64,000 nt of DNA, taken from Taxillus chinensis (lineage: Eukaryota > Streptophyta > Magnoliopsida > Santalales > Loranthaceae). Below, piece after piece: positions 45,192 through 56,771 of this stretch; the first letter of the stretch is position 1, and every line of letters starts with the position of its first letter. The notes under the pieces are model-generated. The model did not search any database, was not told the origin of the DNA, and was given only the letters and a program-made list of their open reading frames with translations. Position numbers and translations under genes: made by a program. The stretch covers positions 49,627,158 through 49,691,157 of the forward strand of contig CM042091.1 in assembly GCA_023512835.1 (NCBI GenBank), in the 5' to 3' direction.

Positions 45192-45691
45192 GACGGTGCG
45201 GTGGTCGACAACAAAAACCCTAAACCTAAAACAAAGACAGCTCCTTCTTATATAGACCTCACTTATTAAAACAACGTAGTTTTGATAAATGAAATCTCAC
45301 CATCAAAATGATGTAGTTTTAATAAATGAAATCCCACCATCAAAACGACATAGTTTTGATAAATGAAATACACCATCAAAACGACATAGTTTTGACAAAT
45401 AAAACACTCCCCCGAAGACTCGTAGAACACCGCCTCGAAGATCACCACCTCGAAGCCTCGTAGTCGCAGCCTTGGAGATCGGCGGAAACGCGGCCTCGAA
45501 GATTTGTCTCGAAGACCAAACCTTCGAACTTCGACCCTCGGACCTTCGGCCCTCGGTCTTCGACTTTTGACCCTCGGTCTTCGACCCTACGACACAAATC
45601 TTCGAGTCTTCCACCTTTCGACCCAAGCGTTCGCCCAGGGTACCGTTCATCTTTGTTCCAGTTTGTTCTTCCCAAAACACGGGTCATTACA
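44752..45691 (-). mobile_element. L1 LTR, third part, ending GGGTCATTACA
   Basis: It starts with 40-45-bp units 'CATAATATCAAACACATAACA' + 'CGCATGGCCTCACAGG' (44760-44930), then CATTCATATAGGAGATCACAC, (AT)n (about 44976-45001), (CT)n (about 45154-45189) and, minus strand, a TATA box near 45249. Upstream of it four palindromic modules occur in tandem, followed by CTCGAAG/CTTCGACC repeats. It ends at the canonical LTR terminus. Confidence 0.75.
45263..45400 (-). promoter_or_regulatory. Four tandem ACGT-palindrome modules upstream of L1 TATA box
   Basis: Units of about 36 bp of the form 'ATCAAAACGACATAGTTTTG' plus ATAAATGAAAT.CACC repeat four times directly upstream (minus strand) of the TATA box. 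Intact L1 copies at 9420 and 54066 have one unit. Confidence 0.7.
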
Positions 45692-46873
45692 TTGGGATTA
45701 TTTCCACACAGGACTTTATGCACATCCACAATAAACAAAAACATATTATTAATAATTTCAAACCACAATTAAATGTTTACAAACCAATCATGCCTTTATT
45801 ACGGTCAAAATCTTTTTACAATTTCCCCACTGGGGTTACATCATTTTCGCACCTGGGCTTACAAAGGTTCCACAAAACATCATAACACAAACTACATTTA
45901 AACAAAGCAACATGGCAGACCGTCTTCCACGTTGGTGTTCCCACCTAACACCTTGTAGGTCCCTGAAAAGCAAGGAAACACAAGTAGGAGGGGTGAGCAA
46001 CCACACCAAGTAGGGATCATGTCTCCCCAACTCATCCCATACTCCTAGCATCTACATGAGGGCGTGCACAGGTGTAGTGTTGTGGCAATACTATTTGAAC
46101 ATGTATAATCACATTTAAAAACATGTCAACACAGCCACATAGGCTCCATTTTCATAGCCACACAGGCTCACCATCCGCCACGGGCTTCCACGGCCACCGG
46201 GCTTCACATAACCGGCCACGGGCTTCCACAGCCACCAAGCTTCACATAACCAGGCCACGATCCGGAGCTCTCTCTATCTCAACCTCCCTCTCTCTCTCTC
46301 TCTCTCTCTTTTCGTGACGATTGCAGCAAAAGAACCCTAAAACTACAACACAAAGGGGCTCTTCCTCCTTATATAGACAACTCAACATCAAAACGACATA
46401 GTTTTCATTAAGTGAACCCCAGCATCAAAATGACGTAGTTTTGATGGAATAAGCTATAACCTTCTTGCATCCACACAAGACAAAATACCCATAATTCCAA
46501 CATGCCTCTTTGGGAAAAGATTACTAGAATAACAAAACCAAGGTGATGATGCAAAAACATGGCTGCACACCATAATGCACGTGACATCCCCATATCACGT
46601 GTAGCTCCAATTGATGTGAAATTCTTCCCCAAGGTTCCTTGTATCATGTAGAAGGCAAGCATACAATAATCTTCTTGCACGCCATATCCCCATATCATGT
46701 GCATTGTTAGGTGCACCTCCCAAAGGTTCCCTCTTAGGCTCATCTCTTACCTCAAACTTGCTCATCAACAAACAAGGTGTTTTAGCTAAAGTGTGTGGGA
46801 AGAAAACTCCCTAAAACCCTACAATTTTCACCCCAGAAGGCAAACCTATGACTAACTCCTCACATCCTAAAAC
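45692..46873 (-). mobile_element. L1 LTR fragment lacking its first ~65 bp
   Basis: From GGGATTATTTCCACACAGGA it follows the L1 LTR to CATGGGTCATT at 46873, where the terminal ACA is lost. It has (CT)n at about 46288-46308, two palindrome motifs (about 46387, 46428) and a minus-strand TATA near 46369. It directly abuts the end of the preceding L1 LTR, suggesting recombination between copies. Confidence 0.7.
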
Positions 46874-47320
46874 ATGGGTCATTCTGACTCACAACAAGCC
46901 GAAACAGGCCCAAACAACCCCACAAGAAACCCAAATATCATATATAACCACCTAGACCACATATATCCCATATATTCCACACCACAAAGCGTCATATCAC
47001 ATATGACTAACACCACATATCACATATGTGAAACAAAACAAAACATAAACTAATGTCATATCTCATATATGCAACATAATCACAAATGCAACACAAACCC
47101 ATATCCCATATGGTTAACACAAATCCACATATTTCATATGTACAACACACAAATCCGCAAAGCCCAAAAGCCCAAATTTCAACATAGTTTCAAAACACCG
47201 CATATCACCTATGCACAATGCCATATATATATACACCCAACCATACGAATGATAAAACAGTAAACACACACAATAAGCATACATACACATACCATATAAG
47301 GCTCTCGCCACCTCCCTCCT
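46874..47320 (-). mobile_element. Non-coding 3' region of minus-strand chromovirus
   Basis: The sequence lies after the chromodomain frame. The minus strand gives GAACAATCTTGAAGGAGGGAGG, partly a polypurine tract, at about 47311-47332. About 46930-47230 is filled with palindromic 'CATATCACATATG'-like phrases at irregular spacing. No LTR start could be placed. Confidence 0.45.
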
Positions 47321-47863
47321 TCAAGATTGTTCGTCCTCGAACAACTCGGGGTAATGCTCCCGCATCTCCGCCCTGCGTTCCCATGTTTCCTCCTCCATGC
47401 CACGGTGTCTCCACAAGACACGAACCAAAGGGATAGCTTTGCCTCGCAAAAGCTTCTCCCGCTTGTCCAACACCCGAACAGGAACCTCAACAATAGAGAT
47501 ATCAACGGCAATATCCAGATCACCCCAATCAATCACATGAGTTGGGTCTGGATGATATTTCCGCAATCGGGATACGTGGAACGCACCGTGCACCCCGCTC
47601 AATCGTGGCGGAAGAGCCAATCGATATGCCATAGGACCAATCCGGTCTAGTATCTCAAAAGGGCCGATAAATCTTGGCGATAGCTTGGAACCCTTTCCAA
47701 ACCGTCGATGTCCTTTCCTCGGGGACACACGGAGGAATACATGATCACCCACCGAAAACTCTAAAGGGTTCCGCCTCCGATCCACATAGGATTTCTGCCT
47801 ACTTTGGGCTATCAATAAATGCCGATGAATCATTTTCACCTTCTCGGTGGCCTCCTGGACCAA
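47321..47863 (-). pseudogene. Chromovirus integrase C-terminus and chromodomain
   Basis: The minus frame holds HLLIAQSRQKSYVDRRRNPL, FSVGDHVFLRVSPRKGHRRF, the GPF.i pattern (GPFEILDRIGPMAYRLALPP) and HVSRLRKYHPDPTHV, the usual C-terminal part of Gypsy integrase. It then reads VRVLDKREKLLRGKAIPLVR and VLWRHRGMEEETWERRAEMR, a chromodomain of the Tekay/Del type that ends YPELFEDEQS. A single stop separates it from the integrase core just upstream. The chromodomain targets integration to particular chromatin. Confidence 0.85.
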
Positions 47864-48480
47864 CTATGCTCCCAATAGAGCGGCCTCGCCCACCTCGGTC
47901 CAACACAATGGAGATCGACAAGGCCTCCCATACAACGCCTCAAATGGTGCCATCCCAATGGACGCTTGATAGCTATTATTGTAGGCAAACTCCACCAAAG
48001 ATAGGTGAGTGGCCCACGAACCCCCAAAATCCAACACACATGTTCGTAGCATATCCTCCAAGGTCGAATCGTCCTCTCGGACCGACCATCTGTCTTGGGA
48101 TGAAAAGCTGTACTCAAGTTCAGCTTTATCCCTAAAGCCTCCTGTAAACCTTCCCAAAATCGGGATGTAAATCTCGCATCCCTATTCGATACAATAGATG
48201 AGGGCACCCCGTGCAACCTAATGATCTCTCTCGATATATAACCGGCTCAAAGCCCCAATGGGATCCCGCTCCCTGATAGCTAGGAAATGGGATGATTTCG
48301 TCATCCGATCCACAATAACCCAAATCATGTCCTTCATCCCCAAGGTGGGTGGAAGTCCTGTTACAAAATCCATACTAATGTAGTCCCATTTCCACTCGCC
48401 ACCGCTAAGGGCTACAACAGACCCGGCGGACGACGCTGGCGCTCAACCTTTACCTGCTAACAGGTAAGGCATGCGAAACA
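47864..48480 (-). pseudogene. Chromovirus integrase core, broken
   Basis: Minus strand: [20 protein letters not shown] has the second catalytic Asp, [14 protein letters not shown] the Glu-helix region (normally TDGQSE), then [20 protein letters not shown] and [17 protein letters not shown], with a frame change near 48075. Further out (about 48280-48400) pieces of the first-Asp region (VDRMTKS.HFLA) appear only across frameshifts. Confidence 0.8.
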
Positions 48481-48776
48481 AACTCGCCACATCTCTCTTC
48501 ATCCCAGGCCATCAAAAATGTTTCCGAAGAGAATGGTATAACTTGGTGCATCCTGGATGAACAACAACTCGGGACCGATGTAACTCCCTCATCACATCCC
48601 TACGAAGAGGAGATGCCACAATCAAACGCCCCTGAAAAGTCAACTCGTGCTCGGGACCCTCGGCCCAATCTCCCGCTAGCTCCCTAGCTATAATCCGTGC
48701 ACGGAGTACCTTGCACTAAATATCCCCTGGCCATCCCGAACTCGCCGATACAACTCGGGCACCACAACAATAGGAC
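48481..48776 (-). pseudogene. Chromovirus linker and zinc-finger region, heavily decayed
   Basis: Only short matches remain, such as the leader of the zinc finger around 48450-48500 and RELHRSRVVVHPGCTK-like reading near 48540-48590. It lies between RNase H and integrase, as expected. Confidence 0.4.
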
Positions 48777-49222
48777 TCAAAACCATGCCTCTCTCGGAGG
48801 TACTAGCCTGGAGCCGCAATATAGCCAACGCTCCATCGGTTTCCATTCCCTCATGGCCACCTCGGCCTTGCCCTTCCTACTTAGGGCATCTACCACAACA
48901 TTCCCTTTACTAGGGGTATACGCAAGGGTAAAATCAAACATTTGCAGATACTCTATCCAACGACGCTGCCTCAAGTTCAAATCCTTCTGGGTAAAGATAT
49001 ATTGAAGACTCCGATGGTCTGTATACACCACGAACCTGTCCCCCGAGAAGATAATATTGCCAACTCTTTAAAGCAAAGATCACTACCGCCAACTCCAAAT
49101 CATGTGTGGGATAGTTCAACTCAAGAGGTTTCAATCGCCTCGAACCATACGTAATCACATTGCGCTCCTGCATTAGTACATATCCCAAACCAACTCTGGA
49201 TGCATCACAATACACCTCATAA
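48777..49222 (-). pseudogene. Chromovirus RNase H, truncated
   Basis: The minus frame reads [20 protein letters not shown] (catalytic Asp in 'CDAS..GLG.VLMQ'), [37 protein letters not shown] and, after a shift, [20 protein letters not shown] followed by [17 protein letters not shown]. Two frameshifts are seen. Upstream of YEVYCD the frame enters an LTR fragment, so reverse transcriptase, protease and gag are missing. Confidence 0.85.
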
Positions 49223-49522
49223 CTAGCTCTCAAAACTACTATAAATACGGGTCTTGACAACTCATGTAATGCTACATATACAACACCATTTCAATCATGT
49301 ACACACATAAAAATACAAAGAAAATGTCCCAGGTAATCCTAAACATTGCCTCTCAGGCACCATGTTGCCCCCCAAGGCACGATCGCCCCTCGGGGCCCCG
49401 TATTACCTCCCCAGGCACGGTAGCCTCTTAGGCTATAAACAAATTTCGCCTCCTAGGCCCTCAACAGTAGCCTCCCAGGCTCAATAAAGTAACCTCGCAG
49501 ACCCACATGACCACTAGGTCCA
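49223..49522 (-). mobile_element. LTR-T fragments, rearranged
   Basis: 49223-49259 matches the end of LTR-T (…CTCTCAAAACTAC..AAATACG.GTCTTGACA). It is joined directly to an internal LTR-T part (ACTCATGTAATGCTACATA; compare about 21840-22080) with 'CCTCTTAGGCT'-like units. The right edge is the start of the duplicated block. Confidence 0.65.
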
Positions 49523-50820
49523 CCCTCCGCACACCTGCTCCTCTTCATGCGGGGGAGTCCTCTAAAGCTCCTGCCTTTGGCCTCGGGCGTGCCTCCTTTG
49601 CCACGATTCCGTCCGAGCCGCCTTCCGCCCAACTCGATCGACTTGCGGAGGACAATCGTCTTCAGACCCAGGCCATTGCTGATCGTGTTAAGGCCATTGG
49701 CGCCGAGATTCTTTCGGCTCTCTCCTCCTCCTCTCTCTCCATGGATCGAAGCTCGAGATGATTGCCACATTTCTTCGGGGCTGTCTACTTCCGTCACGGA
49801 TTTAACCTAAGTCGTGACTCGTCCCTACCGCTCTCGCGATTGCCAAACCGGGGGAGAAGTTATCCGATCCTTCCACTTCTTCTGGCGATGCTTCTTGCAA
49901 ACGTCTGCCCTTGCTCTTCCTCCGGGCCTCCCGGTGCCTAAATGTAGCCGTTTCTCTACCGGCTAGACCAGCTCTCTCCTGCTGCTGCTGCTCCTACCGT
50001 TGTTCCCTCCTGGCACTATCACCTTCCTCCCATCATACGTGGAGTTACATCCGGATGAAGTGATGGGAGCATTCTTGCTGCGCTGGAAAGGCCTATGCCT
50101 CTTCAATCGCCGAGCGGAGATGTGTGTCTGTCTTGTCCCCCTTCGAACCTAACGACATTCGGACCTTCTCGTATGAGGAGGGACAATTCTCCACCGATGA
50201 CATCGACAACTACTCCCTGGCTATAAAGATGGAAATGAGATTGTTCCCCTCTTTACTCGAGGAAGGCCATGATTTTGATATTATACCTTGTTGGGTTAAG
50301 GACCGGTTTCCTCCTGTGGACACCATTCTTACCTACATCAATGGTACACATTGAAAATAGCAGACCTTGGAGAACTCTGTTTACCATCTTCATTCCTTAC
50401 GGGTCAACTCCCCACATTTCATGTTGAATGTACTTCGATCAAAGAGAAGTGAATCATGCTTATTGATTCTCATCAGGTTGTTAACCGTGAGATTAGAAAG
50501 AATCAAATGAGGAGCCTCGTTCGAACTTTGTTTGATGCAATCAGACAGTACTCTTTATGAAGATTTGGATTTACCTCCTCTTGGTCAAGATGAAGTACTT
50601 ACGGGGACCATCTGGAACAAGAAGAATGTGCCTCAAAGAACCCGATGGAAATAAGTTGTGGAGCCTTCGTCGCTTCTTCCTGAAATTAGTTATTACATTT
50701 AATGACAAGCTGGAATAATATCATCAAATTCACCAATAAGCGAGCGATGAAGCTACGAGAGCATGCACCAAGAATGATCTTTAAATATAGTAAGCCATAT
50801 GTACCATAAGTTTCATCTGT
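49523..50820 (+). pseudogene. Env-position ORF of SIRE-like element with C48-like remnant (copy 2)
   Basis: It matches 4816-6115. The copy keeps the Pro/Ser-rich part, SVLSPFEPNDIRTFSYEEGQ, FSTDDIDNYSLAIKMEMRLF, EEGHDFDIIPCWVKDRF and, across shifts, the HF and LIDSH motifs. Stop and shift positions differ partly from copy 1, so both copies decayed separately after the duplication. The N-terminal PF20167-like part is not included in this copy. Confidence 0.5.
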
Positions 50821-50943
50821 ACTAAGGCTTAATGTATTCTTGCTGACATTTTAAGTGGAAATGTTTTTTTTTTGTCTATCCTTAACTCTGTGTATTTCTT
50901 GCTGCCTAATCGGATTAGATTTCAAAGGGTTTGGCATATCCAT

Positions 50944-50954
50944 ATTGGGGGAGA
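50944..50954 (+). other. Polypurine tract of SIRE-like element (copy 2)
   Basis: ATTGGGGGAGA, as at 6241-6251, followed by the LTR start mutated to TATTGG. Confidence 0.7.
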
Positions 50955-50955
50955 T

Positions 50956-52221
50956 TATTGGATCAAACCTAGAATTTGGATGATGTAGATCAAACCCTAT
51001 GTAATTTGATTTAAGATGTTTCATGTTTATTCTAAGTCTATGTAGAAGATAAAACTTTAATCCGGACCAGTTCTTGTAAGGACAAAGCTAAGGACAGGAT
51101 ACATAATCTTGATCCGGATCATCGTGAGTGTCGTCATTCACTTGGTACATAACCAAGTTATCATCCGAAGTAAGGATCCTTCGTGCGGAGTAATCACTTG
51201 ACAAAACGACCAAGGAACCCGCATCTAACTTTTGACTAGACCATGTCAAGTGATACGGAGTAAGATTCCGAGTCTACAACTCGCACGGAGTAAGAGAGAC
51301 TTGTTTCGGAGAACGAATCGAAGTTGTCACTCCACCAGACCGAGAAAATAAAGACCCGGACCATGGAATCCGAGTCTGTCATTGATGCGGAGTAAGGATA
51401 ACTGTTGCGGAGTAAGGGAAACTAATGCAAAGTAAGGAATCCGAATCAAGCGCCGATGCGGAGTAAGCATTCCGTACCTACTCGATGCGGAGTAAGGAAG
51501 CACCGATACGAAATTAGTTATCCGAGTCCTTACTTCATGCTAAGTAAGGAAGCACTTGCACGGAACAAGGATTCCAGGACCGTACCTATACGGAGTAAGT
51601 AACTACGACACGAGTAAGGATCCGAGCTTCCTAGATACGGAGTAAGGAACCTTACTATGGACTAAGAATCCGCTGCTTCATCTTTTCCAAGCCACATTTA
51701 ATGTTCAACTCGTTGTATCCCGATGTAAAACAAACATATTGAAGATCTAAACTGTCCTACACGTGGAACACTCGGAGATGTGGACACAATCTCAAATGCA
51801 ATTGGAATCAAGCAAAGTAATTCAATACACTTATGCTTCCAACATTTCGAGCTCCACATCCGTAGCGTTAAAGCGAAGTATAGAACTTAATGTTACACGG
51901 TGCTCGGGATATACGGTTCCAAGAAAGATTCCCAGGAATGTCTATAAATACTAAACTGTGTATATTCATATAAAATGAGTGTAAGCTAATAGAGATTATC
52001 AACGCAGTGTGTGTGATGTAAAACTGAGTGCTATTGTAATCATTGTAATTCTTTGCTCATTTTTGTTGTAATTATCATCAGATAATAAAACAAAATACTT
52101 CCACTATCTGGTTATCTTCCGCACCGATATTACATCTTTTAACCAGATTGTGTTGTACTGTGTGAAGAAAGAGTTTCGATTAGAGCCTATTCACCCCCTC
52201 TAGGCTCTTAGGGACCAACTA
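50956..52221 (+). mobile_element. 3' LTR of SIRE-like Copia element (copy 2)
   Basis: It matches 6253-7525 base for base with scattered changes. It contains the CGGAGTAAGG array (51170-51670) and ends GGACCAACTA like copy 1. Confidence 0.75.
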
Positions 52222-52754
52222 GCTTATTGCCTCCAGCAGGCTGTCCCGCACTTGGACCTTCATAAACAGATGACTCATCAGCCATCGTCCCAGACGCACG
52301 CGTCACTCTCCTCGGTGGCATTTTTACTACACGAAGTAAGGAATACTATCGTTAAAACGCATTCGAGATCTATCGAGCCTCACTACCACTACCCCATAAG
52401 TTCAATTATTACATGGCATTACACACATTACACACATTTAACTCTCATTAAATCACAAGCACACGGCTCAATAACACAAGTACTTCTCCTTGTATCAAGT
52501 TATCACAAAAATCAGAGTTTGCACAATTAAAATGTATGTTTTTCCTTATCACTTACGGTTTTATCACAATTATCCACAACAAATGCAACTAGTGCCCTAA
52601 TGCCAATGCATGCAAATCCTACCACAGGATGGACTACCCCAAGTACACCTTAGAGGCTCGAAGAGGACCATGTTGATCAGGCATGTCCCTCCAGGCTCCT
52701 CCAAAGGACTCAAGATAACCAGATCCGCCCACTACCCTAGGCCAACTAGACCAT
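52222..52754 (-). mobile_element. L1 gag start and 5' leader (copy 2)
   Basis: The minus-strand ATG at 52321 opens MPPRRVTRASGTMADESS, here still readable further than in copy 1, and is cut at the SIRE LTR. The rest is untranslated leader to the primer site. Confidence 0.55.
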
Positions 52755-52766
52755 GCTCCGATACCA
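52755..52766 (-). other. Primer binding site, initiator Met tRNA type (L1, copy 2)
   Basis: TGGTATCGGAGC on the minus strand, three bases from the LTR end, as in copy 1. Confidence 0.8.
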
Positions 52767-52769
52767 TAT

Positions 52770-54522
52770 TGTCACGCCTCGGATTTCCAACCTGACGAAA
52801 CTAGTTCGTGACTCCCCTTTACCCACTCTATGGGTAAGGGGTTAGGATTAATTCCACACAGGACTTTACGCACATCCACAATAAAACATTCACAAAGACA
52901 AAATCATATTGTTAATTTCAAAACACAATAAATGTTTACAAACCAAACATCTTTATTACAGTCAAAACCCTTTTTACAGTCTTTCCCCACTTGGGGTTAC
53001 ATTATTTTCTCCAAAATAACATAATTGAAAAGAAATAAAATACGGTCTTCCACCTTGGGTTTCCACCTAACGTTTGTAGGTTCCTGAAAGAAAACACATC
53101 ACGGTAGGAGGGGTGAGCAACACGGCTCGGTAGGGATCAAGTCTCCCCAATCCATCCCATGCTCCTAGCATTTACATGAAGTCATGCTCAAGTGCGGTGT
53201 CATGGTAATATTATATAAACAGGTATAATCAACATTAAAAAACATGTCAATACAAACAAGCCACAAGGGCAAGCATAACCACGACCCACGGCCACACAGG
53301 CTCCACATCCACGACCATATAGGCTTCCATAACCATAGCCATACAGGCTCCACGGCCACACAGGCCCACGTCCTGACCACACATGCTCACAATCTGCCAC
53401 ACAGGCTCCACAACCAGCCACACAGGCTCTCACAATCAGCCACATAGGCTCACAATCACATTTACAAGCACAAGACACCGATAAGCATTTACATGACATC
53501 ATCTAACACATGAAATCTATAATCATCACACATATCACAATTAACATATCCACATATTAAATTCACAACCAAAACTCCCCTGGAAACCCCAAGGTTTCTC
53601 CTCGCGGCCCTACCGCGGAACTAATCCTAACGAATCTAACCACGAGACGAACAACGCAGATGCCCCAACGGCCCCAGGGTCCTCCGCCTGAGAACGAACC
53701 TGGAAACCCCTCGACTCCGGACTCAACATCATATCCAAACAGAATATGTCATTGAAGGCCAACATCCATATAGGAGGCCACACCTATATGGATTTACATA
53801 TATATATATGATAACAATCCATGATTTACCTACCACAGGGGCTAACCCCGGAATGGATACCAGAAGAGATAGAACCCCAACCTCAGGAAGATCCTCCTTG
53901 CTCTGGCTGCCACGCTAGATGTCGTCCACCCACGCGAATCACCACAAGAGCGATCGGGGGATCCTCTCTCTCTCTCTTTCTCTCTCTGCGATGGGCGCAG
54001 CGACTAACAACAAAAACCCTAAACCTAAAACAAAGAGAGCTCCTCCTTATATAGACCTCACTTATCAAAACGATGTAGTTTTGATAAATGAAACATGCCA
54101 CAACCTTCCCACATCTACATAGGACAAAATACCCATAATTCGAACATGCCCCTTTAAGAAAAGATGATCAGCATAACAAAATGAAGAAGACGGTGCAAAA
54201 ACATGGTTACACGTGACAAAGACCATTGTCACATGCAAGCTCCAAATGCCCTAGGATTTTGCCACAAGCTTTAGAACTAAGTCTAGAAGGCTGCCATGCA
54301 AAAACATTACCGCACGTGACAAGCCATTATCACATGCATTGTCACATGCACCCTCTAAAAGTGCCCTCTTGGGCTCATCTCTTGCCACATGCTTGCTCAT
54401 TAATAAACAAGACGTTCTAGCTAATGAGTGTGGGAATAAAACTCCCAAAAAAAACCGACAATTTTCACCCAAAAGGCATAATCGTGACTAACTCCTCACA
54501 TCCGAAAACACGGGTCATTACA
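52770..54522 (-). mobile_element. L1-family 5' LTR, complete (copy 2)
   Basis: TGTCACGCC ... GGGTCATTACA, 1753 bp; about 50 bp shorter than copy 1, mainly because the (CA)n(TA)n run (now about 53796-53810) is contracted. The minus-strand palindrome (about 54064-54084), TATA box (about 54047-54053) and minisatellite (53280-53460) are kept. Confidence 0.85.
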
Positions 54523-56750
54523 TAATGTACCTGGCTCTTCATTTATTTAAGCTTCGTCAGGAGAGAATAAAAAGTGAGACGATGGTTGGCCCGCTTTGGA
54601 ACCAAGGAAGTGGTCGCAAAAGTGATAAGTTGCATCATGCGGACACTTTCTCCGATACGAGCAACTTTATTGCTCTTAACCTTTTTGGAGGGAGTAACCT
54701 GGAGGCATATCCCTGAACTATCTTGCACACTTCAAAAACAAACAAAAATAAAAAGTATAAAGATAATAGAGAAGAAATTTTACCTAAATTGGGTTACCTC
54801 CCAAAAGCGTTTCTTTAAGGTCATTAGCTAGACCTTGTCAAACTAAGCTCAACCATCGCATGGTAATCCTTCATCCTAGCAATATACACTTGAGTTGTCT
54901 CATAAACCACAACAATAGGATGAAGTACTTGCTGTAGGCCGCTTGAACTCCTGGCTTAAGTGCGGTTTGGGATGCACCATCACGAACTTGGTATCTTCCT
55001 CTTTCTCCTTATTATGATAGACAGGCATCACAAAATCCACAACTGCCACAAATATGTCAATTGTGATGTGTGGTTTCTCACTTGAACCTTCCACCTCAAG
55101 CACATCCTTCTCATTGATGAAAATTGATGATTCCCGAGTGGTTTCCACTTTCTTAAGAACAGGTAGCTTTAGGTCTTGACTAAGCTGGTAAACTCTTCAA
55201 GGGATATGTATTCATCATCATCATCATCCCAAATTATAGAAGGGTTAAGCTCAAATAATTTTTGCATTGGCATAGCTATGGTGGCTTGCCCTATTGCTTT
55301 AAAAAGGTCTGAATCTGAATGTCTCTTCTTCTTGGAAAGTGTAGCGACCTTGTATTAGTGAATTGTTGGTTTGCCTAATTATCGTTTCCTAATGTGAGCT
55401 TTGACTATGTAGCTTGCTTACATCCAAGTATACTAACATCAATGGAAGTTGATCCAGGATCATAATAGGGCTGACCTTCACTGACAAAATTAACCTTAAC
55501 CCATTGTAACAGGTCGTCCTTATCCTTTGCAAGCAATCAGAGAGTTTGCAATCTAATGCGGTTCATTATAATCTTCAAAGGAAAATCCATCTGCAACACT
55601 ATAAATATCTCCCTTCATTACATCTGGTTGCTTTTCCTTAGTGTTTCCTACAATGAACTTAGACTATCATTAAGTTCTAGTTTAGGCTGAAATAATTCTG
55701 TGGATGCCCATGTCTCTACTATATCGGTGCCATCATTGTCCAGGTGCTCCTCATCTGGAATCATGGAAGGAAGATCTTCAATTGAATGTCGTGATTCTAG
55801 AGATGCATTAACTTTCATTTCATCCTCAAAAATACCAAAATCACCTAAAATTACCTCCCCTTCTTGCAAAGCTCTCTCATTACATTCTAGTATTGTCTCC
55901 TCTTCCATATCCTGAATCGGAAAAGAAATGATCATCTTCAAAAAGAAGCCTTTCTAAGATTGATTGTTCATTTTTAGCTTTCGACAATGGAGGTTCACAA
56001 TGTGTCTTAACTGGTGGAGGGGTAATACGAGTGATCGCAACCAAAATAACTGGTGGCAAAGCATTTACAAAATTTGCAAGTTCTTCAAGTTGCCTTGCCA
56101 ATTGCTGCATATTCACCTTCAAATATTCCATTTGAGTCTCTATTTCTACAATAAAATTTTTAGTATTGCTACATCAAGCTCTTGTACCCTCTTCAAATCT
56201 ACACAAGATATCATTCAAATCCTCATATAAATGCTCTTGTAGAGGGCACTCAACTATAGATTGGCTCTGGATTTACCAAAAATCATATTCACCTCCAAAA
56301 GAAACACCATCATCTCGTATAGGCTCTTGGTAAACATAATCTGTTTATAGGAGGACTGGTAGTATAGTCCCAAACATTGTATTGTGTCTGTTTTGTTTTA
56401 TAGCTTGGAGCATAAACATGTGGGTCTACCAATTCATCTATAGACAACTTCAGGATCATCTTAAGACATTCTATCCATTGCGGTGCTTGAATTTTTTTTT
56501 TAATATACCTACAAAACAAAAATAAAACAAGAACTAGGCATAAACCCGAATAATAATAATAATAATAACCAACTAACAAAATTAAATACAATCAAATAGA
56601 AAAACAAGAAAAAGAAAATACACCACCAAAATAACCCATAACAAAATACAAAAAATGTAAAACACGATATATATATATGTATATATATTTATACTCTAGA
56701 TCAAGACTAAATTTTTTAGTGTTAGAGTTACCACGAATAAATTCACCGCA
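54523..56750 (-). mobile_element. Athila-like non-autonomous element, internal region (copy 2)
   Basis: It matches 9877-12102. The same broken frames appear: the acidic frame at 54900-55148, the gag-region frame at 55648-55941, a frame with MEYLKVNMQQLARQLEELAN (coiled coil) and FVNALPPVI at 55880-56131, and the gag-start frame at 56310-56591. No pol motif occurs. Confidence 0.6.
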
Positions 56751-56768
56751 TCCTCGGCAACGACGCCA
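56751..56768 (-). other. Primer binding site, Asp tRNA type (Athila-like, copy 2)
   Basis: TGGCGTCGTTGCCGAGGA on the minus strand, identical to copy 1. Confidence 0.8.
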
Positions 56769-56771
56769 ATT

